Below are positions 1 through 7,433 of a stretch of DNA of 14,075 nucleotides, piece by piece. The DNA is from an uncultured Actinomycetes bacterium (GTDB taxonomy: Bacteria; Actinomycetota; Actinomycetes; Nanopelagicales; Nanopelagicaceae). Position numbers and translations under genes: made by a program. Each line of letters opens with the position of its first letter. The first letter of the stretch is position 1. The notes below the pieces were generated by a model that did not search any database, had not been told where the DNA came from, and worked only from the letters and a program-made list of their open reading frames with translations. The DNA lies in assembly GCA_903897155.1 (NCBI GenBank), contig CAIUAO010000027.1, positions 1 through 14,075 on the forward strand, written 5' to 3'.

Positions 1-1
1 C

Positions 2-766
2 GATACAGCATCACTAAATATAGGTGTAATTCTTGGACCCGTATTTGCGACAACTCTTTCCCTATCTAGTCATCCATCTTCAGCGCTTATTGCAACTTCT
101 TTTTTCTGTTTATCAGGAGTGATCTCACTCTCACTCTTGGAGTTCACCAAGCAGTGGAAACCAGATAAAAAAGAAGAGGGCTCACCTAGTATTTTCCGCT
201 CCCCTGGAATGCAATTACTTATTGCCGAAGCGGTTCTTATTGGATTTGGAACCGGTACAAACCAAATTGGCATTCCTGCGATTTCTTCCCTTCATAATAT
301 GCCTCGCTTTGCAGGGCTGGCATTTGGAATTGGTGCAACACTTTCCATTCTTGGAAGTTTGATGGCAGGGGTATTTGGGAAGCACGTACTTCCTGTCAAA
401 GGCTTTAGAGTCATCTATCTTTTCTGGTTCTTAACAACCATTCCATTTATATTTTCTAACCCTGGCTGGTCGCTTTTATTGGCCTCTTCATTATTTGGAT
501 TTATTAGCGGAGCAGAACAAGTCTTTTATCTTGAAATGCTCGAATTCATTAGACCTCCAGGAAGCGCTGTAACCGCCTTAGGTTGGATATGGACTATTGA
601 GGGGAGCTTTACTGCGATTGGACAATCTTTCGGCGGCTATGTTTCAGAGCGACAATCACCACATACAGCTTTTTTTATTACAACCGTAATGTTTGGGTTA
701 GGGCTTGCTGTGATTCATCTAGGTCGTAGCCGACTAAAGCCAGGGCATTCCTCAGTGAGCAGCTAA
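2..766 (+). CDS. MFS transporter, C-terminal part (5' end outside window)
   Basis: The reading frame is open from base 2, upstream of the first ATG at 119, so this is the last 254 residues of a longer protein and the ATG at 119 is not its start. The visible part alternates hydrophobic segments with short polar loops. It opens with a Gly/Pro-rich helix (GVILGP, residues 8-13) typical of an MFS helix near the end of the N-terminal bundle. A basic/acidic cytoplasmic loop follows (about residues 48-62), then about six further membrane spans, ending in a short basic tail. This fits roughly the second half of a 12-TM major facilitator permease. I see nothing that identifies the substrate; a drug-efflux or small-metabolite exporter is as good a guess as any. 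Its last 15 bases overlap the convergent polA tail. Family confident, function unknown. Confidence 0.75.
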   Translation, partial: DTASLNIGVILGPVFATTLSLSSHPSSALIATSFFCLSGVISLSLLEFTKQWKPDKKEEGSPSIFRSPGMQLLIAEAVLIGFGTGTNQIGIPAISSLHNMPRFAGLAFGIGATLSILGSLMAGVFGKHVLPVKGFRVIYLFWFLTTIPFIFSNPGWSLLLASSLFGFISGAEQVFYLEMLEFIRPPGSAVTALGWIWTIEGSFTAIGQSFGGYVSERQSPHTAFFITTVMFGLGLAVIHLGRSRLKPGHSSVSS

Positions 767-3325
767 ATCCCAACTCTCGCCAACACCAACATTGACTGCT
801 AGTGGAAGTGAGAGTTCAACGGCGTCTTCCATCCGTTTGCACACTAAAGTTTCTAGTTGTTTTTCTTCCCCTGGATAAATTTCAAAAATTAACTCATCGT
901 GAACTTGTAGAAGTAATCGCGACTTAAGACCATCTGACTTTATGCCTTGCGCTACTTTAAGCATCGCTACTTTAATAATGTCAGCAGCAGAACCTTGGAT
1001 AGGTGCATTAAGAGCCATGCGTTCAGCAACTTCACATCGTTGCCTATTATCGCTATTTAAATCTGGAAGGTACCTGCGTCTTCCAAGAATGGTCTCGGTA
1101 TAGCCCTTTTCTCTTGCTTCAATGACGACACTCTTTAAATAATCTTGGATACCACCAAAACGTTCAAAGTATTGATACATCAGCGCTTGTGCTTCACCAG
1201 GAGAAAGATTGAGTTGCTGCGCGAGTCCATATGCAGAAAGTCCGTATGCAAGGCCATATGACATGGCTTTGATTTGCCTGCGCATCTCTGGGTCAACTTT
1301 GCTTGCATCCACACCAAATACTTGCGCGGCAACAGTACTGTGAAGATCTTCCCCGCTTTTAAATGCGTCCGTAAGACCTACATCTTTTGAAAGATGGGCC
1401 ATAATGCGCATTTCAATTTGACTGTAATCGGCAGTTAGCAATTGCTTATAAGGATCTTGGGCAACAAAACAATCTCGAATTCTGCGCCCTTCTTCTGTAC
1501 GAACTGGAATATTTTGAAGATTAGGATCAGTAGATGAAAGCCTGCCAGTGGCTGTGATTGTCTGTTGAAATGTCGTGTGAATACGCCCATCTGAACCGAC
1601 CGCGGAGAGAAGTCCTTCTACTGTTGTCAGTAACTTACTTGTCTCCCGTATGCGAAGTAAGTTATTCAAAAGAGGATGTCCCGTTTTTTCGAAAAGTGCC
1701 TGCAGGCTCTCAGCATCCGTAGTAAAACCTGTTTTAATTTTCTTAGTTTTTGGCAAATTCATTTCATCAAAAAGAACCACTTGTAGTTGTTTTGGTGATG
1801 CAACATTAAATTCATGTCCAGCCGCCTTGTGAGCTTCCTTTGTCTCTCTTCCTACTTCCTTCTGGAAGTGCGATTTGAGGGACTCAAGTTTCTTGAGGTC
1901 AACGGCAATCCCCACTTTTTCCAGCTCCGCCAATTCAAGCATGGTGGGCATTTCTAACTCATCAAGTAGTTTTCCTAATTCCCGTTCTTCAATTTCCTCT
2001 TTAAGGATAGGCACAAGCTTCATGATTACCCCTGAAAGTGAAGCATTAAAACTTGAAAACAGATCATCACTTTCAACATTCACTGAAACTCTTAAAAAAC
2101 GTTCAGAAAGATCACTTAGCTCCAAGTTTCGCCCACCTGGATTTATCAAATAGGCAGCAAGCTCGGTATCAAATGTAATTGCGTTTATATTATTTCCCCA
2201 AAGCAATTCTTTCGCCCCGTGTACCCATTTTGGGATAGCAGACTCAAGCAACCATTTATCAGCAGGTTCGTTAGATAAGTAGACCTCATCTGGAGTTAAT
2301 GCAATCGACCATTCGTTACTTCCAAAACCACTCTCGGTATATAGAGCTATGGGATCAGTACGCTTTTCTAATTTCTTTTTTAGCTCAGTACTGCTGATGG
2401 TCGCAACTGCAATTCGTACTTGGGCAGCAGCTTCATTTATCGATGTAGTTTCATCGCCAGCCAGTGCACGTATCTTGTTCTTTAGTGCTTTGATCTCAAG
2501 CTCTTCAAGGAGTAAATCAACCGCTTTCATATCCGGACCAGCCCATGAGAGATCTTGAATTGAGGTTTCTAAGGCAACATCGTGTTTAAGTTGCGTGAGT
2601 TCACGGTTGAGAATGATCGCGTCAACATGTGATCTTAAGGACTCCCCCACTTTGCCTGGAATTTGTCCTGCACCTTCAATAAGTTTTTGCAAGGAACCAA
2701 AATCTTGAATCCACTTTGTTGCCGTCTTTTCTCCAACACCAGGAACCGAAGGAAGATTATCGCTGGGATCTCCGCGAAGCGCGGCAAAATCAGGATATTG
2801 CGTAGGAGTAAGCCCATACTTTTCCTTAACTGCTGCGGGTGTCATTCTGTTCATCTCTGTCACACCTTTTTTAGGATAAAGAACTGTGATGTTCTTTGTA
2901 ACAAGCTGAAATGAATCACGGTCACCACTACATATGAGAACTTCAAAGCCCTCTTTTTCTGCCTCTGTAGAAAGTGTTGCCAGAATGTCATCTGCTTCAA
3001 ATCCTTCGATCGCAAAATGCTCAATTCCCATCGCTGTCACGAGTTCATAGAGATAACTCATCTGTGAGCGAAATTCGTCGGGAGTTGCAGACCTTGTTGC
3101 TTTGTAGTCAGGAAAAAGTTCTTTTCTAAATGTTTTGCGGGAAACATCAAATGCAACAGCAATATGTGTAGGTGATTCTGAGGCAATTAAATTAACGATC
3201 ATGGAGGCAAAACCGTAAATAGCATTGGTCGGTTGTCCTTTGCTGCTTTGAAAATTCTCAACGGGCAGCGCGTGAAACGCCCGATATGCCATCGAGTGGC
3301 CATCGATAAGCAGCAAGCGTTTCAT
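752..3325 (-). CDS. polA: DNA polymerase I (5' nuclease + polymerase)
   Basis: Gap-filling and Okazaki-fragment-processing polymerase. The 857-residue length is normal for the family. The N-terminal 5'-3' exonuclease begins immediately (LLLIDGHSMAYRAF) and carries the metal-binding Asp clusters (FEADDILA, SGDRDSFQLV, GDPSDNLPSVPGVG). A central domain of about 180 residues sits where the 3'-5' exonuclease should be, but the DxE motif is replaced by a stretch reading PIALYTESGF, so proofreading is probably lost, as in mycobacterial PolA. Polymerase motifs are intact: A (DYSQIEMR, D633), B (R682, K686, Y690 in KAMSYGLAYG) and C (QVHDE, 807-811). I chose the ATG at 3325 rather than the in-frame TTG at 3358, because the family starts at MKRLLLIDGHS and a TAGAAT hexamer sits 7 nt before this ATG. 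It converges on the MFS gene and diverges from the thioesterase gene. Confidence 0.97.
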   Translation of the reverse strand: MKRLLLIDGHSMAYRAFHALPVENFQSSKGQPTNAIYGFASMIVNLIASESPTHIAVAFDVSRKTFRKELFPDYKATRSATPDEFRSQMSYLYELVTAMGIEHFAIEGFEADDILATLSTEAEKEGFEVLICSGDRDSFQLVTKNITVLYPKKGVTEMNRMTPAAVKEKYGLTPTQYPDFAALRGDPSDNLPSVPGVGEKTATKWIQDFGSLQKLIEGAGQIPGKVGESLRSHVDAIILNRELTQLKHDVALETSIQDLSWAGPDMKAVDLLLEELEIKALKNKIRALAGDETTSINEAAAQVRIAVATISSTELKKKLEKRTDPIALYTESGFGSNEWSIALTPDEVYLSNEPADKWLLESAIPKWVHGAKELLWGNNINAITFDTELAAYLINPGGRNLELSDLSERFLRVSVNVESDDLFSSFNASLSGVIMKLVPILKEEIEERELGKLLDELEMPTMLELAELEKVGIAVDLKKLESLKSHFQKEVGRETKEAHKAAGHEFNVASPKQLQVVLFDEMNLPKTKKIKTGFTTDAESLQALFEKTGHPLLNNLLRIRETSKLLTTVEGLLSAVGSDGRIHTTFQQTITATGRLSSTDPNLQNIPVRTEEGRRIRDCFVAQDPYKQLLTADYSQIEMRIMAHLSKDVGLTDAFKSGEDLHSTVAAQVFGVDASKVDPEMRRQIKAMSYGLAYGLSAYGLAQQLNLSPGEAQALMYQYFERFGGIQDYLKSVVIEAREKGYTETILGRRRYLPDLNSDNRQRCEVAERMALNAPIQGSAADIIKVAMLKVAQGIKSDGLKSRLLLQVHDELIFEIYPGEEKQLETLVCKRMEDAVELSLPLAVNVGVGESWDLAAH

Positions 3326-3373
3326 CGAGGTGATTCTATGGTGAGAGGTGCCTTCCAAGGTTAAGATCTGGGT
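3326..3373. promoter_or_regulatory. Divergent leaderless promoter pair (polA / thioesterase)
   Basis: This 48-bp gap separates the start codons of polA (-) and the thioesterase (+). On the minus strand TAGAAT (3338-3333) ends 7 nt before the polA ATG. On the plus strand TAAGAT (3362-3367) ends 6 nt before the thioesterase ATG. Both match TANNNT, and neither start has a Shine-Dalgarno at normal spacing. A -10 at this distance would place the first transcribed base on or next to the A of the ATG, meaning leaderless mRNAs, which are common in Actinobacteria. No convincing -35 is visible for either. Inference from spacing only. Confidence 0.55.
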
Positions 3374-3778
3374 ATGACTGATTACATGAAATTACTCCAA
3401 GAGCGTGGTTTAGGTGCCTTAGATAAAAAGATGGGCATCGAGATACTCGAGGCTACGCCGCAGCGAATTGTCGGCACAATGCCAGTCGAAGGTAACACTC
3501 AAGCATTTGGAAGACTCCACGGCGGAGCCAACTGCGTACTAGCTGAATTACTTGGATCCATCGGAGCTTGGCTGCACGCAGGCCCAGGAAGACTCACAGT
3601 CGGCGTTGACATTAATGTGACCCATCACAAAGCAGCAATCAGCGGAAAGATCACAGGAGTTGCAACACCAGTCTCATTAGGCCGAACACTTGCAACCTAT
3701 GACATCGTAATAACAAATGAAAAAGGCCAGCGCTCGTGCAGTGCACGAATCACCAGCCTGATTCTTGAAGATAAGTAA
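3374..3778 (+). CDS. Hotdog-fold acyl-CoA thioesterase (PaaI/EntH/YdiI-like)
   Basis: A 134-residue single-domain 4HBT thioesterase that should hydrolyse an acyl- or aryl-CoA in the cytoplasm. The hotdog signature is GRLHGGANCVLAE (residues 47-58): His49-Gly-Gly begins the long central helix, and Glu58 is the probable catalytic acid, the position used in the EntH/YdiI group. The C-terminal half gives the expected strands (VGVDINVTHH, GKITGVATPV, TYDIVITNEKGQRSCSARIT). The pattern is closer to YdiI/EntH than to classic PaaI, so DHNA-CoA hydrolysis in menaquinone synthesis is possible, but no men gene is nearby and the substrate cannot be read from sequence. It starts at ATG 3374, apparently leaderless (see the promoter entry). 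Its stop lies one base from the livF stop. A thioesterase gene beside polA is common in Actinobacteria (from memory). Confidence 0.85.
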   Translation: MTDYMKLLQERGLGALDKKMGIEILEATPQRIVGTMPVEGNTQAFGRLHGGANCVLAELLGSIGAWLHAGPGRLTVGVDINVTHHKAAISGKITGVATPVSLGRTLATYDIVITNEKGQRSCSARITSLILEDK

Positions 3779-3779
3779 C

Positions 3780-4508
3780 TTAGTGGGCGTCAGCGCCTGT
3801 CCCAAGATATGCAGCTCGGACAGCAGGGTCATTTAGTAGTTCACTGGCCTTTGCTTCTTTGACAACCTTGCCAGTCTCTAGAACATAAGCACGGCTAGCA
3901 CGCTGTAGCGCTTGCTGAGCATTTTGTTCTACAAGAAGAATTGTGGTTCCAAGGTCTTTATTAATTGCGGTAATAATATTGAAAATATTTTGAATCATCA
4001 TCGGCGCAAGACCCATGGATGGTTCATCTAATAAAAGTACTTGCGGACGAGCCATGAGTGCACGACCAATTGCTAGCATCTGCTGCTCTCCGCCAGAAAG
4101 AGTTCCCCCGGCTTGAGAGGCACGCTCTTTTAGGCGAGGGAAAAGTCCATAAACCTTTTCAAGGTCTTCATCCATTTCGGCTTTACGATTTTTGCGAAAA
4201 TATTTACCAATTTCTAAATTCTCAAGAACAGTCATTCCTGGAAAAATTCCACGGCCCTCAGGCGCCTGTGAAATTCCGATTTCAACTCTTTCATGAGCTG
4301 ACATGTTTGAGATATCTCTGCCATCAAAAATAATTTGCCCTGATGACACCGGACGTAGACCTGAAATCGTCTTAAGAGTTGTTGTCTTCCCAGCTCCATT
4401 GGCGCCAATAAGTGTGACAATTTCACCTTGGTTAACAATGACGCTAATACCCTTGATGGCTTCAATCTTTCCGTAGAAAACGTGGAGATCCTTAATTTCA
4501 AGACGCAT
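3780..4508 (-). CDS. livF: Branched-chain amino acid ABC transporter, ATPase LivF
   Basis: One of the two cytoplasmic ATPases of the liv importer; 242 residues, the normal LivF size. Walker A is GANGAGKT (35-42), the signature LSGGEQQ (137-143), and Walker B LLLDEP (158-163) is followed by the family's SMGLAP. After Walker B comes LLVEQN: Gln in place of the H-loop His is characteristic of LivF, which separates it from its partner LivG. The stretch ISQAPEGRGIFPGMTVLENL is also the LivF form of the Q-loop region. The start ATG overlaps the end of livG by 11 bp, with AGGAG about 9 nt upstream, so translation is probably coupled. It is the last gene of the operon and ends 1 bp from the convergent thioesterase stop, leaving no room for a terminator between them. 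Confidence 0.95.
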   Translation of the reverse strand: MRLEIKDLHVFYGKIEAIKGISVIVNQGEIVTLIGANGAGKTTTLKTISGLRPVSSGQIIFDGRDISNMSAHERVEIGISQAPEGRGIFPGMTVLENLEIGKYFRKNRKAEMDEDLEKVYGLFPRLKERASQAGGTLSGGEQQMLAIGRALMARPQVLLLDEPSMGLAPMMIQNIFNIITAINKDLGTTILLVEQNAQQALQRASRAYVLETGKVVKEAKASELLNDPAVRAAYLGTGADAH

Positions 4509-5274
4509 CTGTCGGCACTCCTAAATAGGCCTCAATGACCTTTGGATCGTTTTGCACCTTTGCAGGCAGATCATCTGCAATCTTCTTGCCGAAGTCCAAC
4601 ACGACTACGCGGTCAGAGATTCCCATAATCAACGACATGTCATGTTCGATCAGAAGGACTGTGTATCCAGCATCACGAATTCGCTTTATGTCATTTGCAA
4701 GGGCAACTTTTTCTGCTGGGTTAAAGCCAGCTGCGGGTTCATCTAAAAGCAATAATTGCGGGTTAGTGCCAAGTGCTCTAGCAATCTCAAGACGTCGCTG
4801 ATCACCATAAGGAAGATTCTTTCCAAGCTGGTCGGACCTATGGTCAATGCCGAGGAACTTGAGAAGTTCATGCGCTTTTTCAGCGCTCTCTTTCTCTTCT
4901 CTACGAGAGCGTGGAGTGCCAAATAATGAGCCAACAAGACCTGTCTTTTTATGCACATCTGTTGCGGTAATGACATTTTCAAGTGCGGTCATATCTCCAA
5001 AGAGGCGAACATTCTGAAAAGTTCGAGCGATACCTAGTTGGGTTATCTTGTTACGCTTTTTCCCAGCAAGGTTTGCACCATTAAAACGAATCTCCCCCGA
5101 TGACAATGCATAAACACCCGTGATTACATTGAAGACTGTGGTCTTCCCAGCACCATTTGGGCCAATGAGAGCAAGTATCTCTCCTTTATTGACTGAAAAA
5201 TTAACTGTGTCCAATGCTCGAACGCCACCGAATTGCATCAGGGCATTATCGAGCTCAAGTATTTTCTCAGACAT
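4498..5274 (-). CDS. livG: Branched-chain amino acid ABC transporter, ATPase LivG
   Basis: The second ATPase of the importer, expected to form a heterodimer with LivF under the LivH/LivM membrane pair. It has 258 residues. Walker A is GPNGAGKT (38-45). The Q-loop region GIARTFQNVRLFGDMTALEN (81-100) is the LivG form. The signature is degenerate, LPYGDQRRLEIARAL (154-168), as usual in LivG. Walker B is LLLLDEP (174-180) with AAGFNPAE after it, and the H-loop is IEHDMSLIM with His211. The start ATG lies inside the last codons of livM (8-bp overlap); only a weak AAGG is seen about 10 nt upstream, so coupling to livM translation is likely. The 3' end overlaps livF. Confidence 0.95.
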   Translation of the reverse strand: MSEKILELDNALMQFGGVRALDTVNFSVNKGEILALIGPNGAGKTTVFNVITGVYALSSGEIRFNGANLAGKKRNKITQLGIARTFQNVRLFGDMTALENVITATDVHKKTGLVGSLFGTPRSRREEKESAEKAHELLKFLGIDHRSDQLGKNLPYGDQRRLEIARALGTNPQLLLLDEPAAGFNPAEKVALANDIKRIRDAGYTVLLIEHDMSLIMGISDRVVVLDFGKKIADDLPAKVQNDPKVIEAYLGVPTDAS

Positions 5275-6304
5275 TGTGAGCTGCCTTCTTGGCTTTTAGC
5301 TTCTCTCGCTTTTTACGAGGAAGGAGCCCATCTGGTCTGATATTCATGATAGCTACCAAAGTAATACCAAAGACTAATTGGCGTGCATTTGTGATAAAGC
5401 GAATGCGCTCAGGAAGGTAGGCAAGAATGATTCCACCGAATACGACTCCCCACATATTTCCCATACCTCCGAAAACAATACAAGAAAGAATGAGAACAGA
5501 TACGTTGAATGTAAACATCTGGGGAGCAATCACCAGGACCTTGGCTGCATAAATAACTCCTGCTGCACCGCCGACCGCTGCTCCAATACTAAATGACCAA
5601 ATCTTGTATCGGAGTGTTGGAATACCCATAAGCATTGCGACATCTTCATCTTGACGAATTGCTTCCCATGCGCGACCTGGACGCCTTACTGAGAGGCGGC
5701 GAATCATCCAAATAACAAGAAGAATCATTGCGAAGACAAGCCAGAAGTAATTAACGGGGTGCATGATGTCGAACTTGAGACCAGCAATTGCCGGAGGACT
5801 AGGAATTCGTGCAATCCCGTTTGTACCACCGGTAATTGAAATGTTTAAAGTTACGATACGTACAATTTCACCAAAACCAAGTGTGACGATTGCAAGATAG
5901 TCACCTCGTAGGCGAAGCGTTGGCAAACCAAGCAACACTCCGGAGAGCATTGCAAGACCCATCCCGATTGGGAGTATCTCCCATGCATTTAGATGTGTGC
6001 GAGTACCTAGAATTGCTTGTGTGTATGCACCAATTGCAAAGAAAGCCACATAACCAAGATCGAGCAAACCACTCTTGCCGACAACAATATTTAAACCAAG
6101 GCCCATGAGCACAAACATGCCGATTGGATAAACAAGAACGTCCTGATACGAAGCGATGGGTGTATCTAGGATGCTGGTAAAAGAAAAGTTACCCAAAAAT
6201 GGCATAAACATTACAAATCCAATGAGTGCTAACACAAATACTGTGCGCTTTGGGCGGTTCCAGCCCTCCCAGAGCTCTGCACCTTTATCTCTTAAATTAA
6301 TCAC
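5267..6304 (-). CDS. livM: Branched-chain amino acid ABC transporter, permease LivM
   Basis: An inner-membrane permease of 345 residues. Hydrophobic segments run the full length after a short charged N-terminus, starting at TVFVLALIGFVMFM. The family core is clear: LGLNIVVGKSGLLDLGYVAFFAIGAYTQAIL, GLPTLRLRGDYLAIVTLGFGEIVR, ITGGTNGI, and near the end VFGGMGNMWGVVFGGIIL. The C-terminal tail is strongly basic. The frame extends upstream to a possible start at 6400, but those extra 32 residues overlap livH out of frame and look like read-out of it. The GTG at 6304 shares its first base with the livH stop (TAGTG) and has GAGGG 4 nt upstream, so I chose it. The protein should pair with LivH to form the channel. 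Confidence 0.93.
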   Translation of the reverse strand: MINLRDKGAELWEGWNRPKRTVFVLALIGFVMFMPFLGNFSFTSILDTPIASYQDVLVYPIGMFVLMGLGLNIVVGKSGLLDLGYVAFFAIGAYTQAILGTRTHLNAWEILPIGMGLAMLSGVLLGLPTLRLRGDYLAIVTLGFGEIVRIVTLNISITGGTNGIARIPSPPAIAGLKFDIMHPVNYFWLVFAMILLVIWMIRRLSVRRPGRAWEAIRQDEDVAMLMGIPTLRYKIWSFSIGAAVGGAAGVIYAAKVLVIAPQMFTFNVSVLILSCIVFGGMGNMWGVVFGGIILAYLPERIRFITNARQLVFGITLVAIMNIRPDGLLPRKKREKLKAKKAAHNV

Positions 6305-7257
6305 TAGACCCTCGTTTGTTGAATCGCTTCGCCAAAAATTCCATTTGGGCGAACTAGTAGGACCAAAACAAGCACGACGAAGACAGTTACTGATTTCCAT
6401 TGACTTCCAAGAACCGCCGCAGACATAGTTTCCAGTAGCCCAAGTGCGATTCCGCCGAAGAAGGCGCCTCTTAGATTTCCAATACCTCCGAGAACTGCGG
6501 CGGTAAAGGCGGCAAGTCCAAGGCTAAATCCCACGTTAAATTTTGTAGTTTCATAAACTGTCATAAAGAAGAATGATGCGGCGCCTGTCATCAACCCTCC
6601 AATGAGGAAAGTTATTGAGATAACGCGATTGAGGTTAATACCCATGAGCTTTGAATTTTCTTCAGACATTGATACCGCTCGAATTGCTTTACCTAGACGG
6701 CTCTTATTCACGAAGCGATCAAGTATGAAGAACATAACAAGTGCAGAAATAATTACAAGTACTGTATCGATTCTAAAGTTAGCTCCAGCAACTTCTCCAA
6801 AAGACGTCTTTTCAAGCAATCGTGGACTTGCCTGAGGGCGCGAATGACTCAAAATACGTGCACTCTCACTCAGCACAATGGACATGCCAATGGCAGAAAT
6901 TAAACTTGCCAAACGGTTTGTTCCGCGCGCACGCAACCTACGATAAGCCAAAAACTCCACTGCTACCGCAGTAATCCCAGATGCGACCATAGCTATAACA
7001 AGAGCAAGACCTAGTGTCCAAATTAGCTGAAATCCATGAAGGGGTTGGGAGTCGTTCGTGTGGCCAGTAAGTCCAGTTTCAACCCAAACCGTGGCAAATG
7101 TTCCCACCATGAAAATTTCAGAGTTTGCAAAATTGATTAGACGCAATACGCCATAAACCATTGTGTATCCAAGAGAAATCAAAACATAGATTAATCCCAA
7201 TGAAAGGCCAGAGAGGCAGAGTGACCAAAATTGGCTGCTTAATACTGAAAAGTTCAT
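6304..7257 (-). CDS. livH: Branched-chain amino acid ABC transporter, permease LivH
   Basis: The first permease of the importer; 317 residues. The LivH family pattern appears from the N-terminus: LSLGLIYVLISLGYTMVYGVLRLINFANSEIFMVG (about residues 18-52). Further on are RGTNRLASLISAIGMSIVLSE, AIRAVSMSEENSKLMGIN (the cytoplasmic EAA-like loop) and VLGGIGNLRGAFFGGIALGLLE, followed by LLVRPNGIFGE at the end. About eight membrane helices are visible. The ATG at 7257 has AGGAG only 3 nt upstream, tight but usable. It is the first gene of the tightly coupled livHMGF block and is separated from livK by 176 bp containing a strong hairpin. Read-through from livK, a weak promoter in the gap, or both could supply its transcript. 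Confidence 0.95.
   Translation of the reverse strand: MNFSVLSSQFWSLCLSGLSLGLIYVLISLGYTMVYGVLRLINFANSEIFMVGTFATVWVETGLTGHTNDSQPLHGFQLIWTLGLALVIAMVASGITAVAVEFLAYRRLRARGTNRLASLISAIGMSIVLSESARILSHSRPQASPRLLEKTSFGEVAGANFRIDTVLVIISALVMFFILDRFVNKSRLGKAIRAVSMSEENSKLMGINLNRVISITFLIGGLMTGAASFFFMTVYETTKFNVGFSLGLAAFTAAVLGGIGNLRGAFFGGIALGLLETMSAAVLGSQWKSVTVFVVLVLVLLVRPNGIFGEAIQQTRV
6309..6313 (-). promoter_or_regulatory. livM ribosome binding site
   Basis: GAGGG on the minus strand lies 4 nt before the GTG at 6304, inside the last codons of livH. It decides the livM start: the GTG begins on the final base of the livH TAG, a 1-base TAGTG overlap typical of termination-reinitiation coupling. The frame upstream of this point is the same DNA as the livH 3' end and gives no LivM-like sequence. 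Confidence 0.7.
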
Positions 7258-7260
7258 ATT

Positions 7261-7265
7261 CTCCT
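7261..7265 (-). promoter_or_regulatory. livH ribosome binding site
   Basis: AGGAG on the minus strand with only 3 nt (AAT) before the livH ATG. The spacing is shorter than the usual 5-9 nt and may hold LivH synthesis below that of the binding protein. Confidence 0.6.
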
Positions 7266-7307
7266 ATATTCACAAAAACAAAATTCAAGAGGTCAAGGGT
7301 GAAAAAT

Positions 7308-7337
7308 AGCCTATAAGTCTCGTTAGAGAAAGAGCAA
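7308..7337 (-). promoter_or_regulatory. Possible weak promoter for livHMGF
   Basis: On the minus strand TTGCTC (7337-7332), an 18-bp spacer and TAGGCT (7313-7308) could form a sigma-70-like promoter about 50 bp upstream of the livH start, downstream of the livK hairpin. Both boxes are imperfect. This is pattern matching in an AT-rich gap and could be chance. Confidence 0.25.
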
Positions 7338-7370
7338 ACCGACGCGACTTCGAACAAATATTATGAAATA

Positions 7371-7405
7371 GCGAGGTGCCTGGGATTTCTCCGCAGGCAC
7401 CTCGC
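7371..7405 (-). terminator. livK-livH intercistronic hairpin (terminator/attenuator)
   Basis: A perfect 12-bp inverted repeat (GCGAGGTGCCTG, 7371-7382, with its complement at 7394-7405) encloses an 11-nt loop, 28 bp past the livK stop. It is by far the strongest stem in the window. On the minus strand it is followed by TATTTCATAATATTTG, which is U-rich but not a clean U run, so termination is probably partial. Placed between a binding-protein gene and its permease genes, it probably raises livK mRNA over livHMGF by partial termination or by protecting the 3' end. Confidence 0.75.
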
Positions 7406-7433
7406 TCAGTTCAGGATGAGCTATTGCTCGGAC

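Noticed and set aside
119..766. ATG at 119 as the start of the transporter
   Set aside because: The same frame is open to the window edge and encodes a typical MFS helix, so the gene is cut by the window rather than short.
3326..3358. TTG-initiated 11-residue extension of polA
   Set aside because: The extra residues do not resemble PolA N-termini, and they overlap the proposed promoter; MKRLLLIDGHS is the family start.
4058..4333. Antisense open frame within livF (and similar ones inside polA, livG, pyk and gltD)
   Set aside because: Low-complexity or Cys/Ser-rich translations opposite strongly conserved genes, without ribosome sites; shadows of the real frames.
6305..6400. 32-residue N-terminal extension of livM
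   Set aside because: It is out-of-frame reading of the livH 3' end; the GTG at 6304 has a Shine-Dalgarno and a 1-base coupling overlap with the livH stop.
7371..7405. CRISPR or mobile-element end
   Set aside because: Only one inverted repeat, with no direct repeats, target duplication or transposase; it is an intercistronic hairpin.
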